Assembly (NCBI RefSeq): GCF_017876155.1
Contig: NZ_JAGINP010000008.1
Coordinates: 1-64,000 of the forward strand
Origin: Azospirillum rugosum
GTDB taxonomy: Bacteria; Pseudomonadota; Alphaproteobacteria; Azospirillales; Azospirillaceae
DNA: 64,000 bases
Direction: 5' to 3'
The notes under the pieces: generated by a model
Databases searched by the model: none
What the model was told of the DNA's origin: nothing
What the model saw: only the letters and a program-made list of their open reading frames with translations
Shown here: positions 19,123-27,451 of the stretch, piece by piece
How positions within the stretch are numbered: position 1 is the first letter of the stretch
Layout: each line of letters begins with the position of its first letter
Translations under genes and position numbers: made by a program

Positions 19123-20172
19123 TCAGCTCCGCCGCAGGCGATAGCGCGCCAGCAGCCCGGCCACCAGCATGCACAAGAGGCTGGTCGCGACGAGCACGTC
19201 GGCGATGTAGTTGGGCACCGGCATGGCCCGGCTCATGGCGTCGGCGCCGACGAAGATGCCCGCGATGAAGACCGCGGCCCCGACCACGCCCAGCGGGTGG
19301 AGCTGCGCCAGCATGGCGACGACGATGCCGCTGTAGCCGAAGCCCGGTGACAGGTCCAGCGTCAGGTAGCCCTTCAGCCCGCAGACCTCCGCCGCCCCGG
19401 CCAGCCCGGCCAGCCCGCCGGACAGCAGGGCCGTGCGCAGCATGACGCGGGTGACCGGCATGCCGGCGAAGGCCGCGGCGCGCGGGTTGGCGCCGACAGC
19501 GCGATTCTCGTAGCCCCAGATCGTGCGCGTGTCGATCAGCCATAGGATCACCGCCAGCCCCAGCGCGAGGAGGAGGCCGACATGCAGGCGGGTGCGCTCG
19601 ATCAGCTTGGGCAGCTCCGCCGCCTCCACGACGGGGGCGGACTGCGGCCAGCCCATGCCCATGGGGTCCTTCAAGGCGCCTTCCAGCAGCATGGAGACCA
19701 GCAGCAGCACGACGAAGTTCAGCAGCAGCGTGGTCACCACCTCGTCCACGCCGAAGCGGACCTTCAGCACCGCGGGTCCGAGCAGGGTGACGCCGCCGGC
19801 CAGCGCGCCGCCGATCAGCGCCAGGGGCAGGACCGCCCAGGCGGGCAGGTTCAGCAGCTCCCCGCCCAGCACCACGGCGGCGAGCGCCCCCATGTAGAGC
19901 TGCCCCTCCGCCCCGATGTTCCACAGCTTGGCGCGGAACGCGACGGCGGCGGCAAGGCCGGTGAGGATCAGCGGCGTGGCGCGGGTCAAGGTTTCGGTCA
20001 GCGCGAAACGGGACCCCACCGCCCCTTCGACCAGCAGGCCGTAGGCGCGCAGCACCGGGGCGCCGGTCCAGGCGACCAGCAGCGCGCAAAGCGCCAGCGC
20101 CGCCACCACCGCCCCGACGGGGGCGAGCAGGCGGATGGCCAGGGGGGCGTGGGCGCGCGGTTCAAGCCGCAT
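19123..20172 (-). CDS. BMP-type nucleoside ABC transporter permease (first subunit)
   Basis: The 349-residue protein is a NupP/YufP-like inner-membrane permease with about ten hydrophobic segments and the family motif FRAKLWNIGAEGQLYMGA. The chosen ATG (MRLEPRAH) is preceded by GGAG at good spacing and overlaps the end of the upstream ATPase gene by 11 nt; a longer start 21 nt upstream is possible. Together with the adjacent permease it should form the heterodimeric channel of the importer. Confidence 0.85.
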   Translation of the reverse strand: MRLEPRAHAPLAIRLLAPVGAVVAALALCALLVAWTGAPVLRAYGLLVEGAVGSRFALTETLTRATPLILTGLAAAVAFRAKLWNIGAEGQLYMGALAAVVLGGELLNLPAWAVLPLALIGGALAGGVTLLGPAVLKVRFGVDEVVTTLLLNFVVLLLVSMLLEGALKDPMGMGWPQSAPVVEAAELPKLIERTRLHVGLLLALGLAVILWLIDTRTIWGYENRAVGANPRAAAFAGMPVTRVMLRTALLSGGLAGLAGAAEVCGLKGYLTLDLSPGFGYSGIVVAMLAQLHPLGVVGAAVFIAGIFVGADAMSRAMPVPNYIADVLVATSLLCMLVAGLLARYRLRRS

Positions 20173-21703
20173 CGAGAATCTCCGGCAGTACATCCCAATG
20201 GCCGGCCATCAGCAGGCCGAGCTGGCGGACCGACACGCGGTCGTGGGGCAGGGCAGGGGTCAGGCGGCCGTGATGGATCACGGCGATGGCGTCGGCGAGC
20301 GCCAGGATCTCGTCCAGATCCTCGGAGATCACCAGCACGCCGGCCCCGGCCGCGCGCGCCTCCAGCAGGCGCCCGTGCACGTAGGAGACGGCGCCGACGT
20401 CCAGGCCGCGCGTCGGCTGGCTCGCCAGGATCAGGTCCGGCCCGTGCGCCAGCGTGCGGCCAAGGATCAGCTTCTGCATGTTGCCGCCGGACAGCAGCTG
20501 GGTGCGCGCGTCCGGCCCCGGGCAGCGCACGTCGAAGGCCTCGATCACCGCGCGCGCGTGGGCGCGGGCCGCCCCGCGGCGAATGACGCCGAACCGCTGG
20601 AAGGCCGGGTCGTGGTAGCGCTCCGCGATCAGGTTCTCCCAGACCGCCATGGCGCCGACGAGGCCGGCGGCGTGCCGATCCTCCGGAATGCGGGCGACTC
20701 CGCGCCGGACCATCGCGGCGGGATCGGCGTAGCCGACCGTTTCGCCCTTTAGGGACAGCGTCCCGGAATCGGGATGGATCAGGCCGCTGACCAGGTCGGC
20801 CAGCGCCGTCTGCCCATTGCCGGAGACGCCGGCGATGCCGATGACCTGGTGCCGGCGCACCGTCAGGTCGACGGCGTCCAGCAGCGGCCTGCCATGGCCG
20901 GAGTTCACGGTGACTTGGGCAAGCGCCAGCACCGGCTCGCCGGCCGCCATGGGGGTGGGCGTCGGCGGCTTGAGAGCGCGGCCGACCATCAGTTCGGCCA
21001 GCTCCTCGCGGTCGGTCTCGGCCGTGCGCCGGGTGGCGACGAGGCGGCCGGCGCGCAGCACCGCCACCGTGTCGCTGGCCGCGAACACCTCGTTCATTTT
21101 GTGGCTGATGAAGACGACCGCGAGCCCGTCCGCCGTCAGCCGACGCAACGTGTCGAACAGGCCGGCGGATTCCTGCGGGGTCAGCACCGCCGTGGGCTCG
21201 TCCAGGATCAGGACGCGCGCGTCGCGGTAGAGCGCCTTCAGGATTTCCACCCGCTGCCGCTCGCCCACGGACAGGTCGCCGACCAGCGCGTCCGGGCGCA
21301 CGCCCAGCCCGAACCGTTCGGCAAGGTCCAGCAGGCGCCGGCGCGCCGCACCGCGGTCGGACCAGAAGCGCCACAGCGGCTCCGTCCCCACCGCGATGTT
21401 GTCGAGGACCGACAGGTTGTCGGCCAGCGTGAAGTGCTGGTGCACCATGCCGATGCCGGCGGCGAGCGCCGCTTTGGGCGAGCCCGGCGGCAATGGCCGC
21501 CCGAACGCCTCGATGCTGCCCTCGTCGGCCACGTAATGGCCGAACAGGATGTTCATCAGCGTGGTCTTGCCGGCTCCGTTCTCGCCCAGCAGGGCCAGCA
21601 CCTCGCCTTCATGCAGGGTGAGAGAGATCGCGTCGTTGGCGACCAGGGGGCCGAAGCGCTTGGTGATGCCGGACAGGCGCAGGACGACGGGTGGGGAGGG
21701 CAT
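20162..21703 (-). CDS. BMP-type nucleoside ABC transporter ATP-binding protein (two ATPase domains)
   Basis: About 513 residues form two ABC domains in tandem, as in sugar and nucleoside importers of the RbsA/NupO type. The first has Walker A GENGAGKTT, signature LSVGERQR and Walker B VLILDEP. The second has a degenerate Walker A (GVSGNGQTA) with signature LSGGNMQK, and its Walker B region reads LILASQPT instead of a DEP motif. Catalysis is therefore expected mainly at one site, which is normal for this family. An in-frame GTG 21 nt upstream is an alternative start. Confidence 0.87.
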   Translation of the reverse strand: MPSPPVVLRLSGITKRFGPLVANDAISLTLHEGEVLALLGENGAGKTTLMNILFGHYVADEGSIEAFGRPLPPGSPKAALAAGIGMVHQHFTLADNLSVLDNIAVGTEPLWRFWSDRGAARRRLLDLAERFGLGVRPDALVGDLSVGERQRVEILKALYRDARVLILDEPTAVLTPQESAGLFDTLRRLTADGLAVVFISHKMNEVFAASDTVAVLRAGRLVATRRTAETDREELAELMVGRALKPPTPTPMAAGEPVLALAQVTVNSGHGRPLLDAVDLTVRRHQVIGIAGVSGNGQTALADLVSGLIHPDSGTLSLKGETVGYADPAAMVRRGVARIPEDRHAAGLVGAMAVWENLIAERYHDPAFQRFGVIRRGAARAHARAVIEAFDVRCPGPDARTQLLSGGNMQKLILGRTLAHGPDLILASQPTRGLDVGAVSYVHGRLLEARAAGAGVLVISEDLDEILALADAIAVIHHGRLTPALPHDRVSVRQLGLLMAGHWDVLPEILDAA

Positions 21704-21744
21704 TGTTGTCTCAGTGGAATCCACGACCGTTCCCCCACCCTAAC

Positions 21745-21820
21745 CCTCCCCCGCTGGGCGGGGGAGGGGATTGGATTTGCGGGAAGCGAAAAAAACCTTC
21801 CCCCGCCCAGCGGGGGAAGG
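21745..21820. repeat. Intergenic GC-rich inverted repeat between binding-protein and ATPase genes
   Basis: Two self-complementary blocks, CCCCCGCTGGGCGGGGG and CCCCCGCCCAGCGGGGG, are also complementary to each other, with an A-run between them. The element lies within an operon, after the highly expressed type of gene (the binding protein). It may lower downstream expression by partial termination or protect the upstream mRNA end. Confidence 0.65.
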
Positions 21821-21866
21821 AGGGGCCCATGCGCAGCATGGGAGGATGGGGGGCGAGGTTTGCCCC

Positions 21867-22886
21867 TTACATCGTGGACTTCGGCTCGCCGTCGTTCACC
21901 TTGACGGTGAATTTGCCGTCGCGGATCTCCTGCTCGCGGGCCTTGACCTTGGCGACCACGTCGGCGGGAACCTTGCCTTCGAAGGTGCCGAGCGGGGCGA
22001 GGCTGGAGCCGCCGGCCTTCATGTGGCTGTAGGGGCCGTAGTCCTCCGCCTTGTAACTGCCGGCCTTCACGGTCGCGATGGCGCGGTCCACCGACGGCTC
22101 CATATGCCACAGCGCGCTGGCGACCACCGTCTCCGGATACTGCGGCTGGGTGTTGATGACGTTGCCGATGGCGAGGACCTTGCGCTCCTTCGCGGCGTCG
22201 GACACGCCGAAGCGTTCGGCGTACATGACGTCGGCGCCGCGGTCGATCATGGCGAAGGCGGCTTCCTTGGCCTTCGGCGGGTCGAACCAGGAACCGATGA
22301 AGCTGACGGAGAACTTCACGTTGGGGTTGACCTCCTTGGCGCCGTCCATGAAGGCGTTCATCAGGCGGTTCACCTCCGGAATCGGGTAGCCGCCGACCAT
22401 GCCGATCACGTTCGACTTGGTCATGGCGCCCGCGATCATGCCCGTCAGGTAGGCCGGTTCCTGGATGTAGTTGTCGAAGACCGAGAAGTTCGGCTCCTGC
22501 GGCTTGAAGCTGGAGCCCATGACGAAGGCGGTCTTCGGGTAGTCCTTCGCGACGGCGCGCGCCGCGCGTTCCACGCCGAACACCTCGCCGAAGATCAGCT
22601 GCTGGCCGCCTTCGGCGTACTGGCGCATGACGCGTTCATAGTCGGTGTTGGCGACCGATTCGGCCCAGACATACTCGATGTCGCCGCGGGCCTCGGCGGC
22701 CTTCAGGGCGGTGTGGATGCGGCTGACCCACTGTTGCTCGATCGGCACCGTGTAGATGCCCGCCACCTTGACCTTGGACTGCGCCCACGCCGGCAATGCC
22801 GCCGCGGCCACCGCCATTCCGGCCAGGCCGCACAGCACCGTCCGCCGCATCAGCCGCGCCGCCGTATTGAATCCGCGAAGCCTCAT
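21867..22886 (-). CDS. BMP-family ABC transporter substrate-binding protein
   Basis: The 339-residue periplasmic binding protein belongs to the basic membrane protein (PF02608-type) family, which binds nucleosides, nucleobases or related purine compounds. The N-terminal signal peptide (RRTVLCGLAGMAVAAAALPA, cleaved near AWAQ) has no lipobox, as is common in Gram-negatives. The start is chosen because GGAGG lies about 8 nt upstream and the signal peptide begins directly; longer in-frame starts lack this. Family features include FGEVFG and the GMVGGYPIPEVNR segment. It leads the importer operon that ends in cytosine deaminase. Confidence 0.88.
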   Translation of the reverse strand: MRLRGFNTAARLMRRTVLCGLAGMAVAAAALPAWAQSKVKVAGIYTVPIEQQWVSRIHTALKAAEARGDIEYVWAESVANTDYERVMRQYAEGGQQLIFGEVFGVERAARAVAKDYPKTAFVMGSSFKPQEPNFSVFDNYIQEPAYLTGMIAGAMTKSNVIGMVGGYPIPEVNRLMNAFMDGAKEVNPNVKFSVSFIGSWFDPPKAKEAAFAMIDRGADVMYAERFGVSDAAKERKVLAIGNVINTQPQYPETVVASALWHMEPSVDRAIATVKAGSYKAEDYGPYSHMKAGGSSLAPLGTFEGKVPADVVAKVKAREQEIRDGKFTVKVNDGEPKSTM

Positions 22887-23376
22887 CAGATCGCCCTCCA
22901 TCTGTTCGTTGCCGTTTTGTATGGCCGATTCATGGGATTGTGCAGCCCCAGCTAGCAACTGGAATGCCAACACGGCGGGCCTTCACCCGAATGTGCACTC
23001 CAAGTGGTCACTGGCCTGCGAAGCGGGTGAAGAGCGTGGCATGTGATCGAAAAGGCGGCAACATGGTTTGGGCCCCGCCGGCAATTCCCGGTGACCGCCT
23101 TTCGGTGTTTTTCCATAAGACACCTTATGGGATTTTAGTGCTCCACACGCACGTGCCCCATCCCGAAACGTCCGGCACTGATGAAGCGCTATGGCTATCC
23201 AATGGCCGGGGTCGAACCGCCGATGTCGTTCCGACCCCGGAAGGGCTGATATGCGCCGTCCGTGACCCTGCCCCGGTCGATTATCACAGCGCTATGATGC
23301 GTTGCAGCACAAAATAGCTCAGATCAAGGCGCGCGCCGGGATGGTCCCGGGCTGCGTGCCCCGAGGAGTCTCTATT
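22887..23376. other. Intergenic region between importer operon and hypothetical gene
   Basis: About 490 bp without a convincing gene: short open frames here lack ribosome sites and typical codon use. It should hold the promoter of the importer operon (minus strand) and of the small gene at 23.4 kb (plus strand). A 9-bp stem (CCGGGGTCG at 23206-23214 with CGACCCCGG at 23232-23240) is visible; no T-run follows it, so it is not an ordinary terminator. Confidence 0.5.
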
Positions 23377-23799
23377 GTGCACCGCATTCAGTACGCGCGC
23401 ATCGCGCGCCACGGCTCCGTAACCCCGAGCCAGCTTCAGCTCGACCACGAAAATCTCACACAGGATGTCCGGCGCCGCTTCTACGAGAAGGTCGGCCTGC
23501 TGGAACGCGCCGTCGTGGACCTGTCCGAGCGCATGGCCGACATCGGCCATCTGGAAGTCGTGAACCGCGGGGACGACGTGTCGGTTCTCTTCCGCCCGCA
23601 CCACGCCGAGGGCATCCATTCCCTGGTCGGCAATTTCGACATGCGCCTGACCCACGACGGGCAGGTCGCTCTGCGCATGCTCGTCCGCAGCGTCATGCCG
23701 CCGGCTGAGATCCTGCCCTTCGACCGCATGACCGACGATCGCCTGCGCGCCCGGCTGTCGGCTTTCGAAACCGAGTGCCGGCGCCAGCCCCACCACTGA
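23377..23799 (+). CDS. Hypothetical protein, 140 residues
   Basis: I do not recognise this protein. The chosen GTG start has GAGGAG about 8 nt upstream; a longer frame opens at 23302. It is soluble, rich in Arg, Asp and His, with no signal peptide or membrane segment. The central part (QDVRRRFYEKVGLLERAVVD) is predicted helical, followed by an alternating region (HLEVVNRGDDVSVLFRP) likely to form strands. Codon use is GC3-rich like its neighbours. It is monocistronic and divergent from the nucleobase importer, upstream of the iac operon; no function can be deduced. Confidence 0.6.
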   Translation: MHRIQYARIARHGSVTPSQLQLDHENLTQDVRRRFYEKVGLLERAVVDLSERMADIGHLEVVNRGDDVSVLFRPHHAEGIHSLVGNFDMRLTHDGQVALRMLVRSVMPPAEILPFDRMTDDRLRARLSAFETECRRQPHH

Positions 23800-24079
23800 G
23801 CGTCCTGTCGGCGGAGCGGTCTTCCATGGCCGCCCCGCCCTGGCCCCCCGCAATGGCCCCCCGCAATGGCCAAGTTCGACATCGAAAGCACGAAAAAGCT
23901 GTTGGAAGACCGTGTTGCGCAAGCAAAGCGGGCAGTACGTCCTGGCGCTTCCTCACCGGTGCCGCCTGTGATTCGCCCGCTCTTTGTGCGTTCCCTGATC
24001 AGAAAATAAGCGCAGCGCGCGTAAAAAATCAGCATCAGTAGATTTCTTACATCATTGAAAAAGCGTGATTTTTCCTGTT

Positions 24080-24107
24080 TTGAGTAGTTGACTTTTCAAG
24101 TGATAAA
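24080..24107 (+). promoter_or_regulatory. Candidate promoter of the iacH operon
   Basis: In an AT-rich stretch unusual for this genome, TTGAGT (24080-24085) and GATAAA (24102-24107) are 16 bp apart, resembling -35 and -10 boxes, about 85 bp before the iacH start. TTGACT at 24088 is an alternative -35. Confidence 0.5.
24086..24101. promoter_or_regulatory. Candidate IacR (MarR-type) operator
   Basis: AGTTGACTTTTCAAGT is a 16-bp near-palindrome (TTGA and TCAA arms around CTTT, one mismatched pair) that exactly fills the spacer between the candidate -35 and -10 boxes. MarR-family repressors commonly bind such sites and block polymerase. Assignment to IacR is inferred from the adjacent regulon. 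Confidence 0.45.
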
Positions 24108-24191
24108 GGAACATCCTGAGGGCGCATTCGAGGTCAACCCCATTCCGATGCGACACAACGTCGCCGGTGGAATGCAGGAGGGCACCGCGCC

Positions 24192-25313
24192 GTGTTCACC
24201 GGATTCATTCATCACAGTGCCATCGGCGGTGACGGCCTGACCGTCGCCGTTAAGGACACCATCGACGTAGCCGGGCTGCCCACCCGCGCCGGCAGCCGCT
24301 CCCTCGAAGATGCCCCGCCATCCTCCCGCCACGCCGCCGTCGTGCAGGCGATGCTGGACGCCGGCTGCCGGATCGTCGGCAAGACGGGCCTGCACGAATT
24401 CGCCTTCGGCATGACGGGCGTGAACGCCTGGGAAGGAACACCGGCCAACCCGCGGTTCCCCGCGCTCATCCCCGGCGGATCGTCGAGCGGTTCGGCCGCC
24501 GTGGTCGCGGCGGGCCTGGCCGACGTGGCGCTGGGCACCGACACGGGCGGCTCCATCCGCCTGCCCGCCGCCTGCTGCGGCATCTACGGCTTCAAGCCGA
24601 CCTTCGGCCGCGTCGACCGGCGCGGCGTCCTGCCGGCGGTGACCAGCCTGGACTGCGTCGGCCCGTTCGCGGCGTCCATGGACAGGCTCATCGCCGCCAT
24701 GGACACGATGGACCCGAGCTTTTCGCCGGCGCCCGCGCCCAACGGCCCGCTTGTCCTGGGCGTGCCCAGCGTGACCGCGGATCCGGCGATTGCCGAAGCC
24801 GTGGTGCGCGCCATCGCGGCGAGCGGCGCCGTGGTCCGGCCGGTGGAGTTGCCGTCCCTGGAGGACGCCTTCGCCGCCGGCCTCACAGTGATCAACGCGG
24901 AGACCTGGGCCGCCTGCGGCGCGCTGCTGGCGACCGGCAAGGTTGGGGCGGACGTGGCCGCGCGCCTGGAGAAGGCCCGGGCCACCACGCCCGACGACGT
25001 GGCCGCCGCCAACGCCGTCCGCGACCGCTTCACGGCGGAGGTCGACCGCGCCCTGGCCGCGGTCGATGCGCTCGTCCTGCCGACCCTGCCCGGCTTCCCG
25101 ATGACGCTCGCGGAGGCCCTGGCCGGCCGGATCGACCTGCGCGCCTCGGCGCTGGTGCGGCCCTTCAACCTGTCGGGCCACCCGGCCCTGTCCATTCCCC
25201 TGCCGGCCGTCGATGGGCGCCCGGTGGGCCTGCAACTCGTCGGCCGCAAGGGCGAGGACGAGGCGGTCTGCGCCATCGGCCGGCGGATCGCCCCCTTGGT
25301 GGCCAACCCGTAA
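24192..25313 (+). CDS. iacH: Amidase-signature enzyme IacH
   Basis: The 373-residue protein belongs to the amidase signature family. The Ser-cisSer-Lys triad elements are visible: Lys in VAVKDT, Ser in PGGSSSGSA, and the GTDTGGSIRLPAACCG segment. It is shorter than typical amidases (about 450-480) but complete at both ends. As first gene of a full iac cluster it is assigned to IacH; its exact role in IAA breakdown is unsettled, and hydrolysis of an amide or IAA-conjugate is plausible. The GTG start has GGAGGG about 10 nt upstream. The next gene begins 25 bp downstream. Confidence 0.82.
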   Translation: MFTGFIHHSAIGGDGLTVAVKDTIDVAGLPTRAGSRSLEDAPPSSRHAAVVQAMLDAGCRIVGKTGLHEFAFGMTGVNAWEGTPANPRFPALIPGGSSSGSAAVVAAGLADVALGTDTGGSIRLPAACCGIYGFKPTFGRVDRRGVLPAVTSLDCVGPFAASMDRLIAAMDTMDPSFSPAPAPNGPLVLGVPSVTADPAIAEAVVRAIAASGAVVRPVELPSLEDAFAAGLTVINAETWAACGALLATGKVGADVAARLEKARATTPDDVAAANAVRDRFTAEVDRALAAVDALVLPTLPGFPMTLAEALAGRIDLRASALVRPFNLSGHPALSIPLPAVDGRPVGLQLVGRKGEDEAVCAIGRRIAPLVANP

Positions 25314-25338
25314 TCCTGATGGCGGGAGTTCTCACGAC

Positions 25339-26487
25339 ATGCCTCGTCACGTGATCGACAAGGACGCCTGGGGCGGCGCGGAGGTGTTCGACGCGCTGCT
25401 CGCCGACATCCGCGCCCGGCGCGGCGACTTCGAACGCCAGCGTCACATCTCCCCCGACATCATCGACCGCTTCAAAGCCATGGGCGTCTACCGCGCCCTG
25501 GTGCCCAAGCGGTATGGCGGGGACGAGAAATCGCCGCTCGACTTCCTGCTGATGGTCGAGGCCATCGCCGCGGCCGACGGGTCGGCGGGCTGGGTCGCCA
25601 GCTTCGGCATGAACCCCGCCTATCTCGCGGCCCTGCCGCCGGAAACGGTGGAGAAGGTCTGGGCCGACGGTCCCGACGTCGTCTTCGCCGGCGGCATCTT
25701 CCCGCCGCAGCCGGCCCGGAAGGTGGAAGGCGGCTACAGCGTCAGCGGACGCTGGCAGTTCGCCAGCGGCTGCCTGGGCGCCACGCTCTGCGGCGTCGGC
25801 ATCATGCCGGAGGATGGACAATCACTTCCCCGCATGGCGGTGATGCCGCGCGACCGGCTGACCATCGAGCCGAACTGGGACGTGCTGGGCCTCGTCGGCA
25901 CCGGCAGCCACGACCTCGTCGTCGAGGATGTGGTGGTGCCGGAGGAATGGACCTTCACCCGCGGCGGCGCGCCGACGGTGGACGCGCCCTTCTTCCGCTA
26001 CCCCAGCCTCGCCTTCGCGGCGCAGGTGCTGTCGGTGGTGACGCTTGGCCTCGCGCGGGAGGCGCTGGACGTCGTGCAGGACACGGCGAACGCCCGCGCC
26101 TCCGTCACCGGCGCGCCGAACATCGGCGACCGGCCCCATGTCCAGACCGAGATCGCCAAGGCCGAGGCCAAGGTCCGCGCCGCCCGCGCCTTCTTCTATG
26201 AGGCGACCGAGGACGCGTGGCAGGCGGTGCTCGACGGTGGGCGCCCAACCCCGCACCAGACCAGCATGCTGCGCCTGTCCACCACGCACCTGACGCAGGA
26301 ATGCGCGGAGGCGGTGCGCAGCGCCTATCACCTGTCCGGCATGACCGGCACCTACAACGCCCACCCCCTGTCCCGTCTGTTCCGGGACGCGGCGATGTGC
26401 ACGCAGCACGCCTTCATGGGGGCCATCACCTACCAGAACGCCGGGGCGATGTTCTTCGGCAAGAAGCCCCTGCCCGGCTACCTGTAA
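25339..26487 (+). CDS. iacA: Flavin-dependent monooxygenase IacA (acyl-CoA dehydrogenase-like)
   Basis: The 382-residue protein has the acyl-CoA dehydrogenase fold used by two-component flavin monooxygenases. Typical elements are the GSAGWVASFG helix, the mid-domain VSGRWQFASG strand motif, and the C-terminal helical bundle (SAYHLSGMTGTYNAHPLSRLFRD). In the characterised iac pathway IacA starts IAA oxidation, using reduced flavin supplied by a reductase, here probably IacG. The chosen ATG has GGGAG upstream. Identification rests on fold plus perfect cluster context. Confidence 0.88.
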   Translation: MPRHVIDKDAWGGAEVFDALLADIRARRGDFERQRHISPDIIDRFKAMGVYRALVPKRYGGDEKSPLDFLLMVEAIAAADGSAGWVASFGMNPAYLAALPPETVEKVWADGPDVVFAGGIFPPQPARKVEGGYSVSGRWQFASGCLGATLCGVGIMPEDGQSLPRMAVMPRDRLTIEPNWDVLGLVGTGSHDLVVEDVVVPEEWTFTRGGAPTVDAPFFRYPSLAFAAQVLSVVTLGLAREALDVVQDTANARASVTGAPNIGDRPHVQTEIAKAEAKVRAARAFFYEATEDAWQAVLDGGRPTPHQTSMLRLSTTHLTQECAEAVRSAYHLSGMTGTYNAHPLSRLFRDAAMCTQHAFMGAITYQNAGAMFFGKKPLPGYL

Positions 26488-26527
26488 CCGACACCCCGAA
26501 ATCCGAATTTTTCCCTTGGAGGGTCCC

Positions 26528-26887
26528 ATGGCCGCGACCACGCCCTTGCGCGTTCTGTTCTGCATTTCCGTCAACCAGAACTTCATGGATGCCACCGCCG
26601 AGGAAGCCGGCCAGGTGTGGCAGGCCTTCAGCGCGATGATGAAGGGCATGGCCGCCCTGCCCGGCGCCCGGATCATCGGCACGCTGGACGACGACCGCAG
26701 CATGGTCGGCCCGTCCAAGGGCTATCCCTTCACCGCCTACTTCATGACGGACATGCCCGACTACGACACGGTGGTCGCCGCCTGCAACCTGTTCCGCACC
26801 ACGCCGGTCGGCGACGGCACCTACAAGCTCTGGAAATACTGCGCGGTGGAGACGCGCATCGGCCGCGAACTGCAAATCCCGACCTGA
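26528..26887 (+). CDS. iacB: IacB, small protein of the IAA pathway
   Basis: The 119-residue protein has no signal peptide or membrane segment and looks like a small alpha/beta fold of the ferredoxin-like barrel type (inference). A GGAGG site lies directly before the ATG. IacB proteins are conserved between iacA and the oxygenase genes in known clusters, but their biochemical role is not firmly established. It is called from length, position and the LLRVLFCISVNQNF-like start (here PLRVLFCISVNQNF). Confidence 0.75.
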   Translation: MAATTPLRVLFCISVNQNFMDATAEEAGQVWQAFSAMMKGMAALPGARIIGTLDDDRSMVGPSKGYPFTAYFMTDMPDYDTVVAACNLFRTTPVGDGTYKLWKYCAVETRIGRELQIPT

Positions 26888-26895
26888 GGACCGCC

Positions 26896-27414
26896 ATGGC
26901 AACGGGTGAGGCCTTCGACGCCCTGCTCCGGCGGGTCGAGGATCTGGAGGCGGAAAAGCGGGTGCGCGCCTGCGCCAACCGCTACATGGCCCTGTGCGAC
27001 CGGCTGGACGTCGGCTTCGACCTCGATCCCCTCATGGACCTGTTCACGCAGGACGCGGTCTGGGAGGGGACCGGGCGCTACGCCCGGACCTTCGGCCGGC
27101 TGGAGGGGCGGGAGGCGATCCGCGCCATGTTCGCCAAATACACGGTGCCGCCCGCGCATTTCCGCCTGAACGCCCACTACCTGACCGGCGAGGAGATCGC
27201 CGTCCAGGGGGCCGAGGCGACCGGCCGCTGGATGATGCTCCAGACCTCCACCTTCGCCAGCGGGGATTCGCGCCTCAGCAGCGCGCGCCTCGACCTGCGC
27301 TTCCGCCGCGAGGGGGACTGGTGGCGCATCGCCCATTTCCAGACGGAGCGGCTGTTCAGCCGCGCGGTCACCCAGCCCTGGGACGAAGACACGGACCTTC
27401 CGGTCCCCGAATGA
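26896..27414 (+). CDS. iacI: IacI, SnoaL/NTF2-like protein
   Basis: The 172-residue protein begins with a short helix and shows the NTF2-like (SnoaL/small-subunit-like) pattern: RYMALCDRLD, LFTQDAVWEG, REAIRAMFAKY, then alternating strands ending GDWWRIAHFQTERLF. Such proteins act as cyclases, isomerases or accessory subunits. It sits 8 nt after iacB, and its place between iacB and iacC matches the H-A-B-I-C-D-E-F-G order of known clusters. The exact step is unknown. Confidence 0.8.
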   Translation: MATGEAFDALLRRVEDLEAEKRVRACANRYMALCDRLDVGFDLDPLMDLFTQDAVWEGTGRYARTFGRLEGREAIRAMFAKYTVPPAHFRLNAHYLTGEEIAVQGAEATGRWMMLQTSTFASGDSRLSSARLDLRFRREGDWWRIAHFQTERLFSRAVTQPWDEDTDLPVPE

Positions 27415-27451
27415 CCCGCGTCATCGGACGCCATCAGAAAGACCGACCGAC

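Noticed and set aside
22940..23317. Short open frame (125 codons) upstream of the hypothetical gene
   Set aside because: No ribosome site, poor codon use and no recognisable fold; it crosses a hairpin and the likely promoter region.
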